NCBI GenBank assembly: GCA_030446525.1
Contig: JAUJNC010000190.1
Location: 1 to 8,790 of the forward strand
DNA from: Armatimonadaceae bacterium
Lineage (GTDB): Bacteria > Armatimonadota > Armatimonadia > Armatimonadales > Armatimonadaceae
DNA: 8,790 nt
Direction: 5' to 3'
The position numbers were made by a program, and so were the translations under genes. Every line of letters begins with the position of its first letter. Within the stretch, counting starts at the first letter, position 1. Below the pieces are notes generated by a model. The model was not told the DNA's origin. It was given only the letters and a program-made list of their open reading frames with translations, and ran no database searches. Shown here in pieces: positions 1-7,193 of the stretch.

Positions 1-47
1 GAGAAATGCGCGGTATGGGCTGCATCACCGACGAGCACGACGTTGTC
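1..47 (-). other. Flavin monooxygenase-like signature at the window edge, in frame with the glycosyltransferase
   Basis: The last residues before the edge read DNVVLVGDAAHTAHFS. GDAAHTAHFS is the FAD-contacting GD motif of PHBH-fold flavin monooxygenases, especially the salicylyl-CoA hydroxylase-like group. It is not expected at the end of a GT2 domain. No Rossmann GxGxxG segment precedes it, so only an internal piece of such an enzyme would be present. Either a chimeric assembly junction lies at about 45-65, or a real rearrangement does. Confidence 0.5.
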
Positions 48-2468
48 CTTGTGCTTGCGCGTTATCCACGCGGCGTATTGCCCGATTTGAAAGCTGCGCC
101 GGCAGAACTGGTCGTAGCTGTAGGAGCGGAGCGCGCGCAAAACGGCGCGCTCGTTGAAGACCACTTGCAGCCCGTGGCGGTGCAAACGCCAGCCGAGCTC
201 GGCGTCTTCCGCCCCGCGCGTTTCCCCATCGAACAGCCCGCACCGCAGTAGAAACGATTTTTTTACCGAGATGCGGCCGCCCCAGAAGTGTCGAAAGTCG
301 CAGACCTGACCGTCGCGCAGATCGTCCGTATAAATGTAAAGGCCGGGGTTGCGCGTCATGACGTGAAACACAACGCTATCGGCGACCTCCGGGGACGCTT
401 CCAGCTTCCCCAATGCGGCGACGTTTTCCGCCGGGTACGCCGCGTGGGTGCGCAGGTTTTCCTCCAGGAACCGTGGTGTGGCCGCGTCGTCGTCGTCGGC
501 GAAAAGGACGAGCGGGGCCTGCGCGCGCAGCAAGCCCTCGTTACGCGACGCCGCGAGGCCCCGGTTGCGCTCGTTGCGATACCGGACGAGATGATAATTC
601 GGCGCGTATCCTTGCAAGAATTCGTCAGTACCATCCGTCGATGCGTCGTCGATGACGATCACTTCGTACGCCGACAGGGGTACGGTTTGCGCTTCGTACG
701 AAGCCAGCACGCGCTGCAGTATGTCCCGCCGATTGTACGTGGTGATGACGACGCTGATCAGGAGGTTGTTCACGTCGCCGGGGCTGCCGGGTGTGGCGGC
801 GAGTTGCTCCGTTTCGTCGGCGGCGCCGCACAGTGTAGCGACGATGCGCTCGAAGACGCCCGCCCAGTCGCCCGGGCGCGTCTGGCGGAACAGGCGCATG
901 GTCGGGTACCAGGGGCTGTCCTCACGATGGAGCAGCCAGCGCCACTCGGCCATGCGGGGCAGAACCATCCACACCGGCTTGCCCAGAGCGCCGGCCAGGT
1001 GCGCGACCGCGGTATCCACGGTGATCACCAGGTCCAGGCCCACGATCGCCGCCGCCGTGTCCGCCCAGTCGCCCAGCTCCTGGTCCAGGCGCACCAGGTT
1101 CATCTCCGCGCCCAGTTCGTCCGCCTGCTGGGCCGGCGCGCCCTTTTGCAGGCTGAACAGCCGCATGCCGCCGATGCGCGCCAGGGGGGCGAAATCCGCC
1201 AGGCGGCAGGAGCGGTTGCGGTCGTTCACGTGGCCGGGGCTTCCTGCCCAGACGATGCCGACCTTGAAGTCGCCGCCGGCGGCGGCGTTTATGCGCGCCT
1301 GCCAGCGCGCCGCCAGGTCCGGCTCGGCCTGAAGATAGGGAACCCCGCCGGGGATCGTGTCCAGCGTCGTGCCGACGATGGCGGGCAGGTTCAGCAGCGG
1401 GACCTGAAGATCGAAGGGCGGCCGTGACTGAGCGCCCGCCGTCGATTCCACGAGGAGGTCGAAGCCCTTGGCGCTCTGGAGTATGTGGCCCAGGCCGTCC
1501 TGACAGGCGAAGATGATTCGGCTGCCGTCGGCGCACCAGTGCTCCCGGATCAGGGGCAGGTAGCGCACGAACTGGAATGTGTCGCCGAAGCCCTGCTCGG
1601 CGTGCACCAGGAGCGTGCGCCCCGCGAGCGGCTCGCCGTCCCAGAGGGGCTCGGTGAACGGGTGGGTTTTCCGCATCGTGGTTTTCAGACCCCACTTGTA
1701 CCCGGCCCAGCCCCGCTCGTAGTCGCCCTGCGTCAGCTGCACCATCGAAAGGTTGAAGTGCGCCTCGGCGAAGTCGGGAGCGAGGCGCAGCGCCTCCTGG
1801 AAAGAGGCCGCCGCCCCGGCCAGGTCGCCCGGCGGCAACAGCGCGGTGCCCAGGTTGTTGTGCGCGGCGGCATAATCCGGCTTGAGCGCGATCGCGCGGC
1901 AGTACAGAGCGGTTGCCGCCTCCACATCCCCCTCGGCCTGAAGAACGGTCCCCAGGTTGTTGAGCGCCTCAGGGTAGTCGGGCCGGAACCGCAGCGCCTG
2001 CTGGAAGCGGGCCTTCGCGGCGTCCCGGTCGTCCTCCTTGAGCAAGACACCCACGTTGTTGTGCGCTTCGGCGTACCCGGGGTCGAGCGAAAGCGCCTGC
2101 TGATACGCCGCCATGGCCCCCGCCCGGTCTTCCAGGCTCTGCAGGGCACTCCCCAGCGTCCCGTAGAACAGCGGCTCGGCGCCTTTGACCACGATGGCCT
2201 TCCGTATCCACCCCACTGCCAGGTCGTGCCGGCCCTGCTGATGTTTGGCGACGCCGAGAAGGTGAAGCGCGTCGGCGTGCCGCGGATCGGCGCGCAATAC
2301 CTGCTGGTACAAGGCCTCGGCCTCACCGAAGCGCCCCTCCTGGTGATGCCGCACCGCCCGAGAAAAAACGTCGGGCGCGGGTGCCTGGGAAGGGGGCCGG
2401 GTGGCTTTGCCGGTTTTCCGGTTGTTCTGGAAGGACGGGGAACGGGTACTTTTCTTTTTGCTGCTCAT
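1..2468 (-). CDS. TPR protein with fused GT9-like and GT2 glycosyltransferase domains (3' end missing)
   Basis: One frame is open from ATG at 2468 to the left edge, about 822 codons with no stop; I translated it through by hand. After a basic, Ser/Pro-rich start (1-33) come about six TPR repeats (34-242) with repeated A-H-N-N-x-G and A-L-x-L-x-P-x-Y/F motifs. Next is the GT9-like domain usual in TPR glycosyltransferases (about 243-545), with AEQGFGDTFQFVRY (290-303) and ITVDTAVAHLAGALGKP (482-498). Last is a GT2 fold from about 569: VVITTYNR (573-580), DDASTDGT (607-614), acidic FADDDD (656-661), WGG (729-731) and AEDAELGW (753-760). It probably transfers sugars to a protein. Lying downstream of flagellin and its chaperones, it may glycosylate the filament, but neither target nor sugar is shown. 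A GGAG lies 10 nt before the start. The final 15 or so residues do not look like a glycosyltransferase (see findings). Codons in the GT2 part are somewhat less GC-rich than in the TPR part. Confidence 0.88.
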   Translation of the reverse strand, partial: MSSKKKSTRSPSFQNNRKTGKATRPPSQAPAPDVFSRAVRHHQEGRFGEAEALYQQVLRADPRHADALHLLGVAKHQQGRHDLAVGWIRKAIVVKGAEPLFYGTLGSALQSLEDRAGAMAAYQQALSLDPGYAEAHNNVGVLLKEDDRDAAKARFQQALRFRPDYPEALNNLGTVLQAEGDVEAATALYCRAIALKPDYAAAHNNLGTALLPPGDLAGAAASFQEALRLAPDFAEAHFNLSMVQLTQGDYERGWAGYKWGLKTTMRKTHPFTEPLWDGEPLAGRTLLVHAEQGFGDTFQFVRYLPLIREHWCADGSRIIFACQDGLGHILQSAKGFDLLVESTAGAQSRPPFDLQVPLLNLPAIVGTTLDTIPGGVPYLQAEPDLAARWQARINAAAGGDFKVGIVWAGSPGHVNDRNRSCRLADFAPLARIGGMRLFSLQKGAPAQQADELGAEMNLVRLDQELGDWADTAAAIVGLDLVITVDTAVAHLAGALGKPVWMVLPRMAEWRWLLHREDSPWYPTMRLFRQTRPGDWAGVFERIVATLCGAADETEQLAATPGSPGDVNNLLISVVITTYNRRDILQRVLASYEAQTVPLSAYEVIVIDDASTDGTDEFLQGYAPNYHLVRYRNERNRGLAASRNEGLLRAQAPLVLFADDDDAATPRFLEENLRTHAAYPAENVAALGKLEASPEVADSVVFHVMTRNPGLYIYTDDLRDGQVCDFRHFWGGRISVKKSFLLRCGLFDGETRGAEDAELGWRLHRHGLQVVFNERAVLRALRSYSYDQFCRRSFQIGQYAAWITRKHKDNVVLVGDAAHTAHF

Positions 2469-2511
2469 GACGGCGTAACTCCACCCGCAATTCTCGGTGT
2501 TTTTGCTGTCC

Positions 2512-2685
2512 GCCCTCACCCCCGGCCGCTCGGGCGGTGGGGGGGGAGGGGGGGGGGGGGTCGGGCGGGGGGGGTGGGGAGCGGTGGAGGTGGTGGGGGG
2601 GCGAGCCTGGGGGAGTGGGGGCCTCGCGCGGGGGGCCCCTCTCCCCAGGATCGGGAAGGGGCCGGGGAAGGAGCCGGGGCCCACG
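2512..2685. repeat. GC-rich palindromic intergenic repeat remnant with a poly-G tract
   Basis: The 225-bp gap between the fliT-like gene and the glycosyltransferase holds no gene. At 2513-2526 the plus strand reads CCCTCACCCCCGGC. At 2637-2664 a CCCCTCTCCCC / GGGAAGGGG hairpin flanks AGGATC. These look like the two ends of the CCCTCACCCCCGGCCCCTCTCC-type palindromic intergenic element that I recall as dispersed in many high-GC genomes. Between them is almost pure purine sequence with runs of 8 G (2539-2546) and 13 G (2548-2560), which could form G-quadruplexes. The middle may be poorly sequenced. Confidence 0.5.
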
Positions 2686-2693
2686 GAGAAGTT

Positions 2694-3066
2694 TCAGCCG
2701 TGCTGATCGAAGAAGCGCGGCTCCTGCTGTTCTGGCGCTTTCCGGGGCGCTCTGCCCAGACGCTTTTCCCGCAGCGCGCTGTTCTCTAAGCGCGGCTATC
2801 TTTCCGGCCGAGTTTCCCGGGCTTCGGCGAATGCGAGACCAGCCGCCTGTTCGTGCTGCTGCACCGCTTCGATAAGCGGCAGCAGGGACAGGTCCCGGGT
2901 GAGTCGCGGGTGACGTCGCGCCGGGCCAATGCCTGGAGCAGCCGGTCTTTTTCGACAACAGCGCGTCCAGGGCGTCCGCGTCGCCGGCGTCAATCGCGTC
3001 CTTTGCGCCGCCGAGACGGTGGCAAACGCCTGCCACAGGCTCGGCGACGCCGGCCTGGGGGTTCAT
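2694..3066 (-). pseudogene. fliT: FliT-like flagellar chaperone, frameshifted
   Basis: The gene starts at ATG 3066, with a GAGGGAG Shine-Dalgarno 22 nt after the fliS stop. The first 41 residues read well (DAIDAGDADALDALLSKK at 23-40), then the frame shifts. The sense continues in other frames as DRLLQALARRDVT, LSLLPLIEAVQQHEQAAGL and LGRKIAALREQRAAGK, ending in PRFFDQHG and a TGA at 2694-2696. The rebuilt protein is about 124 residues and entirely helical, with an L-R-x-x-R-A-A-G-K segment and a C-terminus typical of FliT/FlgN-type chaperones. FliT-type proteins bind the cap protein FliD and sometimes regulators. Position directly after fliD-fliS supports the call. The 373-nt span is one base off a multiple of three. 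At least three small indels are needed. Sequencing error is more likely than decay, since the conserved pattern is intact between shifts. FlgN-like is the alternative name. Confidence 0.66.
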
Positions 3067-3088
3067 CGGGGTACTCCCTCTTCCCGGC

Positions 3089-3491
3089 TCATACCGCCGG
3101 GGCGAAGTCGCGCCAGACGCCCTGCGCGCCGGCGCCCATCGCCTCGGCCCAGGCCTCGCGCAGGCTCCAGGAAAACCTTTTTCACCTGGTCGAGCGCCGT
3201 CAGATCGTCCTGGATGTTGGCATGGGTCAGCCGGTCATGGAGGTAACGGTACAGCTTGTCCAGGCTCAGCGCGATCGGGCCGCCGCGCTCGTCAGGCCCC
3301 GGATCAGGCTCGCCGATCAGCGCCTGCGTTTGCCGATAAGCGTGCTTTGCACGTCATAGCGCCTTGGCCGCCATCGCCTCGCGCGCCTGCGCGAAACCAG
3401 ATACGCCGTCGTAGCACAGCAGGGTCAGGCGGGCGGGACCCGCCGTCACCTGCACGGTATGATACTGCTGATAAGGGTTGGGTGTTGCCAT
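3089..3491 (-). pseudogene. fliS: Flagellin export chaperone FliS, frameshifted
   Basis: The ATG at 3491 lies 12 nt after the fliD stop. The start NPYQQYHTVQVT followed by LTLLCYDG and QAREAMAAK is the hallmark FliS N-terminus. An apparent stop at 3354-3356 interrupts it. The family sequence resumes in another frame as YDVQSTLIGK, shifts again to QALIG, then runs GGPIALSLDKLYRYLHDRL and ANIQDDLTALDQVKKVFLE, and after a third shift ends LREAWAEAM...RDFAPAV with TGA at 3089-3091. LYRYLxxRLxxANIxxD and LREAWAEAM are conserved FliS helices. The rebuilt length is about 134 residues, normal for the family. FliS binds the disordered C-terminus of flagellin in the cytoplasm, prevents early polymerisation and delivers it to the export gate. 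The three shifts within 200 bp, with protein similarity intact between them, favour base-calling error over a true pseudogene. Confidence 0.87.
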
Positions 3492-3503
3492 GAGATGATT
3501 CTC

Positions 3504-5787
3504 TTATTTCTTGTTGTTCAGGCCCGACAAACCGGCCACCTGCTGCGATAACTGCGCACTCTGCGCCCGGAAGCGCGATATCTGCGACTCCATCCGCGTG
3601 AACTGCGCCTGCATGCGGGCAATGTAGGCGTCCACACGGGCCGTCGCCGCGGTCACCGTCTCCTTGGAGTCGTTGATCCGCTGCGTGAGCATATCCTGGG
3701 CCAGCTGATCGCGCCGGTGGATGCGCTCGACGTGTCGGTAAGCTGACCGACCAGGCGTACGGCCCGAGGCGGCCGCGCCGCTGGGCCGAGACCGTGCCGT
3801 AGCTGCCCGCCGCCGTGGCTGTGACTTTGATCGCCAGCCCGTTCGCGGCCCCGCCCGCCTGGTTCCCGGTCAGGGTCTGGCCGCTGCCGCCGGCGGTCTC
3901 GCCGCCGATGGTCCCGGCGACATCGACGCCGGCATCGCTCCGCGCGACGGTCCCGATGCCGGTGCCGCCCAAGGCCAGATCGGACACGACCGAGAAGCTC
4001 TGCGCCGAGCCGTAGCTGTTGGAGCGCAGGCCCAGCCGTCCCCCGTCGTCGAACGCGGTCACCTGCTTGCCGACCTCGCTGCCGTTGATCTTGGCGATCA
4101 CCTGCGCCAGGGTATCGGCGGGGGCCAGCGTCACCGTTTTCTCCGCCGGGAACAACGTCCCGGAAAAGCGCAGCGTCTCGTTGGTGGAGCGCGCGCCGGG
4201 AGCGCTCCCCGCCGTGATCCTGGCCTGTTCCGCGGCCGTGGTTGTCTCGACGGCGTAGGTCCCCTCCTTGGTCGCGGTCCCCGCCGAGACGAAGCGGGCG
4301 GCCGTGTCGCTCGCCTGGCTGAAGGTCCCGAACAGCTTGGCGACGCTGTCCGGGTCCTTCTGCACCGCCGCAGCCAGCGCGGCGTTGTCGACGGACAGCG
4401 TGCCGCTGGTTTCCAGCTTGATGCCGATGTCGCGCAGGCTCTGGAAACCGGCGGGCAGCCCCGTGGCAGAGCGCGAAAGGGTGGAAGCCAGATCGTCCCC
4501 GATCCGCTGCAGCGTCGCATCGCCAAACAGGGCGGGTGTGGCGGATGCGTCCGTGCCCGGCACATAGGTGGACTGGGACTTGATCTTGCCCTTGGCGTCG
4601 TTGTAGGCGCTGACGAACTTGCCGACGGCGTCCACGGCCGCCTGCGTGTCGCGGCTGAGGGTCAGCGTGGTCGTGGCGCCCGCGCCCTCCTTGAGCAGGT
4701 TCAGCGTGACGCCGGTCAGCGCGTCGCTGACCGTGTTGCCCGCGCGCTGCAGGGTCAACCCGTCCAGGGTGAACTGGGAGTCCCTGGCGCTGGAAAGAAC
4801 ATTGGCGGACGCCGTCCCCCCTTGCGTGACGCCGATCATCGGGAGCAGGCCGTTCGCATCGCCGTCGAAAGAAGGCGCGCCGCTTGCCCCGGTGATCTGC
4901 AGACGCTGCGTGGACTTTCCGTTCGCGTCCGCGACGGTGGCGACACGGGCCGACAGCCCGCTGATGCTCAGCCCGTTTATCTTGTCGGCGAGCGTGGAAA
5001 GGGTATCGATCGCCGTGTCGTAGGAGACCGTGCCGCCGTTCACGGTGAATGAGCCGAGAAAGTTCGTCCTCAGCGCCATCTCCGTGCCCAGCGCGGTCGT
5101 GGACGCGGCGAAGCCGCTCCCCGTGGCGCTGGTCCCGCTGGGGCCGACCGTGGAATGCCGGACGGCGGCTGCGCTGCCGTCGAGCAGCCCGAGCGTCGTC
5201 AGCGACGTGCCGCCCTGGACGTTGGCCAGCGAAAGTGAATCCTGCAAACCGGTGGTCTGGCCCGAAAGCGTGAGCCGGTACTGGCCCGCGGCGATCTGGA
5301 TCACTGAGGCCGACGCGCCCGCGCCCAGGGTGTTGATCTTGGTCGCCAGCGACGAAAGTGAGTCCTCGGCCGTGACGCGGACCGTTTTGCCGTTAATAGT
5401 GAAGTCGCCGGAAAGGCCGAGCGCCGCGCTGCCGTCGGCGAAGGTGTTCGAGGCCAGCTTGCGGGCCTGCGCCAGCTGGGTGACCGCCAGGTTCACGGCG
5501 CCCGGCGCGGCGCTGGCGCCGGCGGTCGCCGTGGCCACGGACGTATCCCCGGTCGCCGCCTTGACCGACGAGAAGGCCGCGGTCTGCGTCAGCGCGTCCG
5601 CCGCGGTCTTCACGGCGAGCAGGCGCGTGTTGATGTCCTGCCACGCCCTCTGCTTGGCGGCGTAGCCGTCCTGCCGCTTCTGCTCGAGCTGGACGGGGCG
5701 CATCCGGTATTGCCGGAGCGCGTCGAGCATGGACGCGGTGTCCACGCCCGATCCCAGCCCGCTTATCTGAAAAAGGTTTCCCGGCAT
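3504..5787 (-). CDS. fliD: Flagellar filament cap protein FliD (frameshifted near its C-terminus)
   Basis: FliD (HAP2) caps the filament tip and guides flagellin assembly. The start NLFQISGLGSGVDTASML is the family N-terminus, and a helical FliD_N region follows (to about residue 110). Three flagellin-hook IN-like modules occur, each ending in a K-I-N: about 129-152, 247-271 and 539-568. The FliD_C core includes FTLDGLTLQRAGNTVSDALTG (339-359, split here by its conserved D-G-L) and DIGIKLETSGTLSVD (453-467). DVAGTIGGE (622-630) with GQTLTG is also a conserved late FliD element. The frame fails after about residue 670 (near 3777). The true ending continues in shifted frames as VRLVGQLTDT, then VERIHRRDQLAQDMLTQRIN, then a coiled coil (IARMQAQFTRMESQISRF) to TAA at 3504-3506. 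Read uncorrected, the frame would run on to 3304 with a nonsense tail. The rebuilt length of about 761 residues is long for FliD. An AGGAG lies 8 nt before the ATG. Confidence 0.93.
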
Positions 5788-5795
5788 CGCTGTGT

Positions 5796-5801
5796 CTCCT
5801 A
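5796..5801 (-). promoter_or_regulatory. fliD ribosome binding site overlapping the flaG stop codon
   Basis: On the minus strand the flaG TAG (5801-5799) shares its last two bases with AGGAG (5800-5796), which lies 8 nt before the fliD ATG. Stop and Shine-Dalgarno overlap implies translational coupling of flaG and fliD. Confidence 0.75.
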
Positions 5802-6155
5802 GGCCTTTTCATCCACCAGGTGCGGCCCGCACCCAGAGGGTGCCCGGCACCCGGAAAGCGCCGCGGTGAGTCGCGTCACCGTCTCGTTCGGGAACTGCTT
5901 CAGGACTTCGCCGGATTCGGCGTTGACGAGGCTAATGACCACGAGCTTGGTCTGCTCGTCCACCAAATAACGCGCCTCCATGCCGCGCCCGGCCAGGCGC
6001 TCGTTGAGCGCATCGAGCGCCGCGGAAAGCTCGTGCGGCGCGGGGGTTTTCGCGGCGGCCTTTTGCGCAGCCGCTTCCGCGTCAGCCGGCGCCCGGTACG
6101 GGGCGGGCGGAACCGATGGGCCGGTGCTTGCCGCGCTGTGAGGTTGTATGTTCAT
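5799..6155 (-). CDS. flaG: FlaG family flagellar protein
   Basis: The protein is about 118 residues. The first half is Pro/Ala-rich and low in complexity. The C-terminal half carries the FlaG core: LNERLAGRGMEARYLVDEQT, then KLVVISLVNAESGEVLKQFP and NETVTRL, ending in LVDEKA. FlaG proteins lie beside fliD in polarly flagellated bacteria and affect filament length; the mechanism is unclear. Three starts are possible (GTG 6164, ATG 6161, ATG 6155). I chose 6155 because AGAGG then sits 8 nt upstream, whereas it is too close to the others. The segment just before the final LVDEKA (Cys/Gly/Pro-rich) is unlike the usual short FlaG linker and is encoded by tandem GGTGC/GCACC inverted repeats. Its stop overlaps the fliD ribosome binding site, and 82 bp separate it from flagellin. 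Confidence 0.85.
   Translation of the reverse strand: MNIQPHSAASTGPSVPPAPYRAPADAEAAAQKAAAKTPAPHELSAALDALNERLAGRGMEARYLVDEQTKLVVISLVNAESGEVLKQFPNETVTRLTAALSGCRAPSGCGPHLVDEKA
5819..5852. repeat. Four-arm GGTGC/GCACC inverted repeat at the 3' end of flaG
   Basis: On the plus strand GGTGC (5819-5823) pairs with GCACC (5829-5833), and GGGTGC (5838-5843) pairs with GCACCC (5847-5852). The inner arms GCACCC (5829-5834) and GGGTGC (5838-5843) can instead pair with each other across an AGA loop. The RNA can therefore form two small hairpins or one alternative hairpin. It lies 18 nt upstream of the fliD Shine-Dalgarno, inside the flaG coding sequence. Confidence 0.6.
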
Positions 6156-6181
6156 GCGCATCACCTCTTACAAAGAGGCCC

Positions 6182-6207
6182 CCCGCCCACGGTTTCCCGT
6201 GAGCGGG
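6182..6207 (-). terminator. Stable hairpin between flagellin and flaG (partial terminator or RNA stabiliser)
   Basis: An 11-bp stem (6182-6192 with 6197-6207) encloses a 4-nt loop, 30 nt after the flagellin stop. In minus-strand RNA all eleven positions pair, including one G-U at 6187/6202; in plus-strand RNA that position would be a C-A mismatch. This points to function in the flagellin transcript. No clean U tract follows (GGGCCUCUUUG), so read-through into flaG is likely. It may cap an abundant short fliC mRNA. Confidence 0.6.
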
Positions 6208-6237
6208 AGGCCGGACCATCTCCTCGGTTGGCCGCTA

Positions 6238-7188
6238 TTAGCCGCGGAGGAGCTGCAGGATGCCCTGCGAGGAGTTGTTGGCCTGCGCGAGCATCGCCTG
6301 GCTGGCCTGGGACAGGATCTGGTTCTTGGTGAACGCCACCATCTCGTTGGCCATGTCGGTATCGCGGATCGCGCTCTCCGACGCCGCGATGTTCTCCTTG
6401 GCGATCGACAGCGAGTTGACGTTCGACTCCAGCGTGTTCTTCTGGAACGCACCGAGCTTCGCCCGCTGCTCCGACACCTTCTTGATCGCCGCGTCGACCA
6501 GCTCGATGGCGCTGCTCGTGGGCGTCGCGCCCGCCGAGTGGGCCTGCGTCACCTGGATGTAGTGGCCGGTGTTGGCGACCGAGACGGTCTGCGCCCCGCC
6601 GGTCGGCGTGGTGGCCGTCAGATACGCCAGGCCCAGGCTCTGGACGTCCATGGCGCTGACGGTTTGATTGGACGTCTCGCCCTCGTTCGCCCCGATCTGG
6701 AAGGTGAAGCTGGCGTTGCCAACCGTCACCGTGCTCGAGGTCGCGGTCGCGGTCCCGTCGGCCACCGTGCCCTCAAGCAGTTTCTTGCCGTTGAACGTGG
6801 TCGTGTTGGCGATGCGCTGGATCGAGTCGATCGCCGAGTTCCACTGCTGCTGATCCGCGTCTTTCGACTCGGCGTTCGTGCCGGTGCTGGCGGCATGCAC
6901 CGCCAGGTCGCGCATCGAGCGCAGCAGATCGTGGACTTCGGCCAGCGAGCCTTCCGCCGTCTTGACCAGGTTGATCGCGTCGTTGGTGTTGCGGACCGCC
7001 TGGTCCAGGCCGGAGATCTGCGCGCGCATCCTCTCCGAGATGACCAGACCGGCCGCGTCGTCCGCGGCGCGGTTGATCCGCAGGCCCGAGGCCAGCTTCT
7101 CGATGTTCGACGACATTTTCCGGTCGTTGACGCCGGTGTTCCGGGCCGCGTTCATAGCCAGAACGTTGGTGTTGATACGGGTTGCCAT
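6238..7188 (-). CDS. fliC: Flagellin
   Basis: This is the major filament subunit, exported through the flagellar type III system and assembled under the FliD cap. At 316 residues it is a compact flagellin. The N-terminal D0/D1 region (about 1-140) carries RINTNVLAMNAARN, IEKLASGLRINRAADDAAGL and TAEGSLAEVHDLL. The short central domain (about 140-220) is Thr/Ser-rich, giving potential O-glycosylation sites, and includes FQIGANEGE. The C-terminal D1/D0 region (about 225-316) has LGAFQKNTLESNVNSL, ENIAASESAIRDTDMA and a glutamine/leucine-rich end with QGILQLLRG. The start is supported by a strong GGAGG 8 nt upstream. It is first in the minus-strand filament cluster, behind a sigma-28-like promoter and a folded leader. 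The region matching the TLR5-recognised helix reads RSMRDLAVHAA, with histidine where many proteobacterial flagellins have glutamine. Flagellin identity is essentially certain. Confidence 0.97.
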   Translation of the reverse strand: MATRINTNVLAMNAARNTGVNDRKMSSNIEKLASGLRINRAADDAAGLVISERMRAQISGLDQAVRNTNDAINLVKTAEGSLAEVHDLLRSMRDLAVHAASTGTNAESKDADQQQWNSAIDSIQRIANTTTFNGKKLLEGTVADGTATATSSTVTVGNASFTFQIGANEGETSNQTVSAMDVQSLGLAYLTATTPTGGAQTVSVANTGHYIQVTQAHSAGATPTSSAIELVDAAIKKVSEQRAKLGAFQKNTLESNVNSLSIAKENIAASESAIRDTDMANEMVAFTKNQILSQASQAMLAQANNSSQGILQLLRG

Positions 7189-7193
7189 TTACT

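Noticed and set aside
288..1427. Long plus-strand open frames opposite the glycosyltransferase (for example 288-1427 and 1485-2789).
   Set aside because: They are antisense shadows of a GC-rich gene, with Arg/Ala/Val-rich low-complexity translations, no domain I recognise, and repeated TPR motifs clearly on the minus strand.
3304..3503. FliD extending to 3304 as an 827-residue protein.
   Set aside because: The last 150 or so residues are out-of-frame translation of the real FliD C-terminus and of fliS, whose recognisable sequences lie in other frames.
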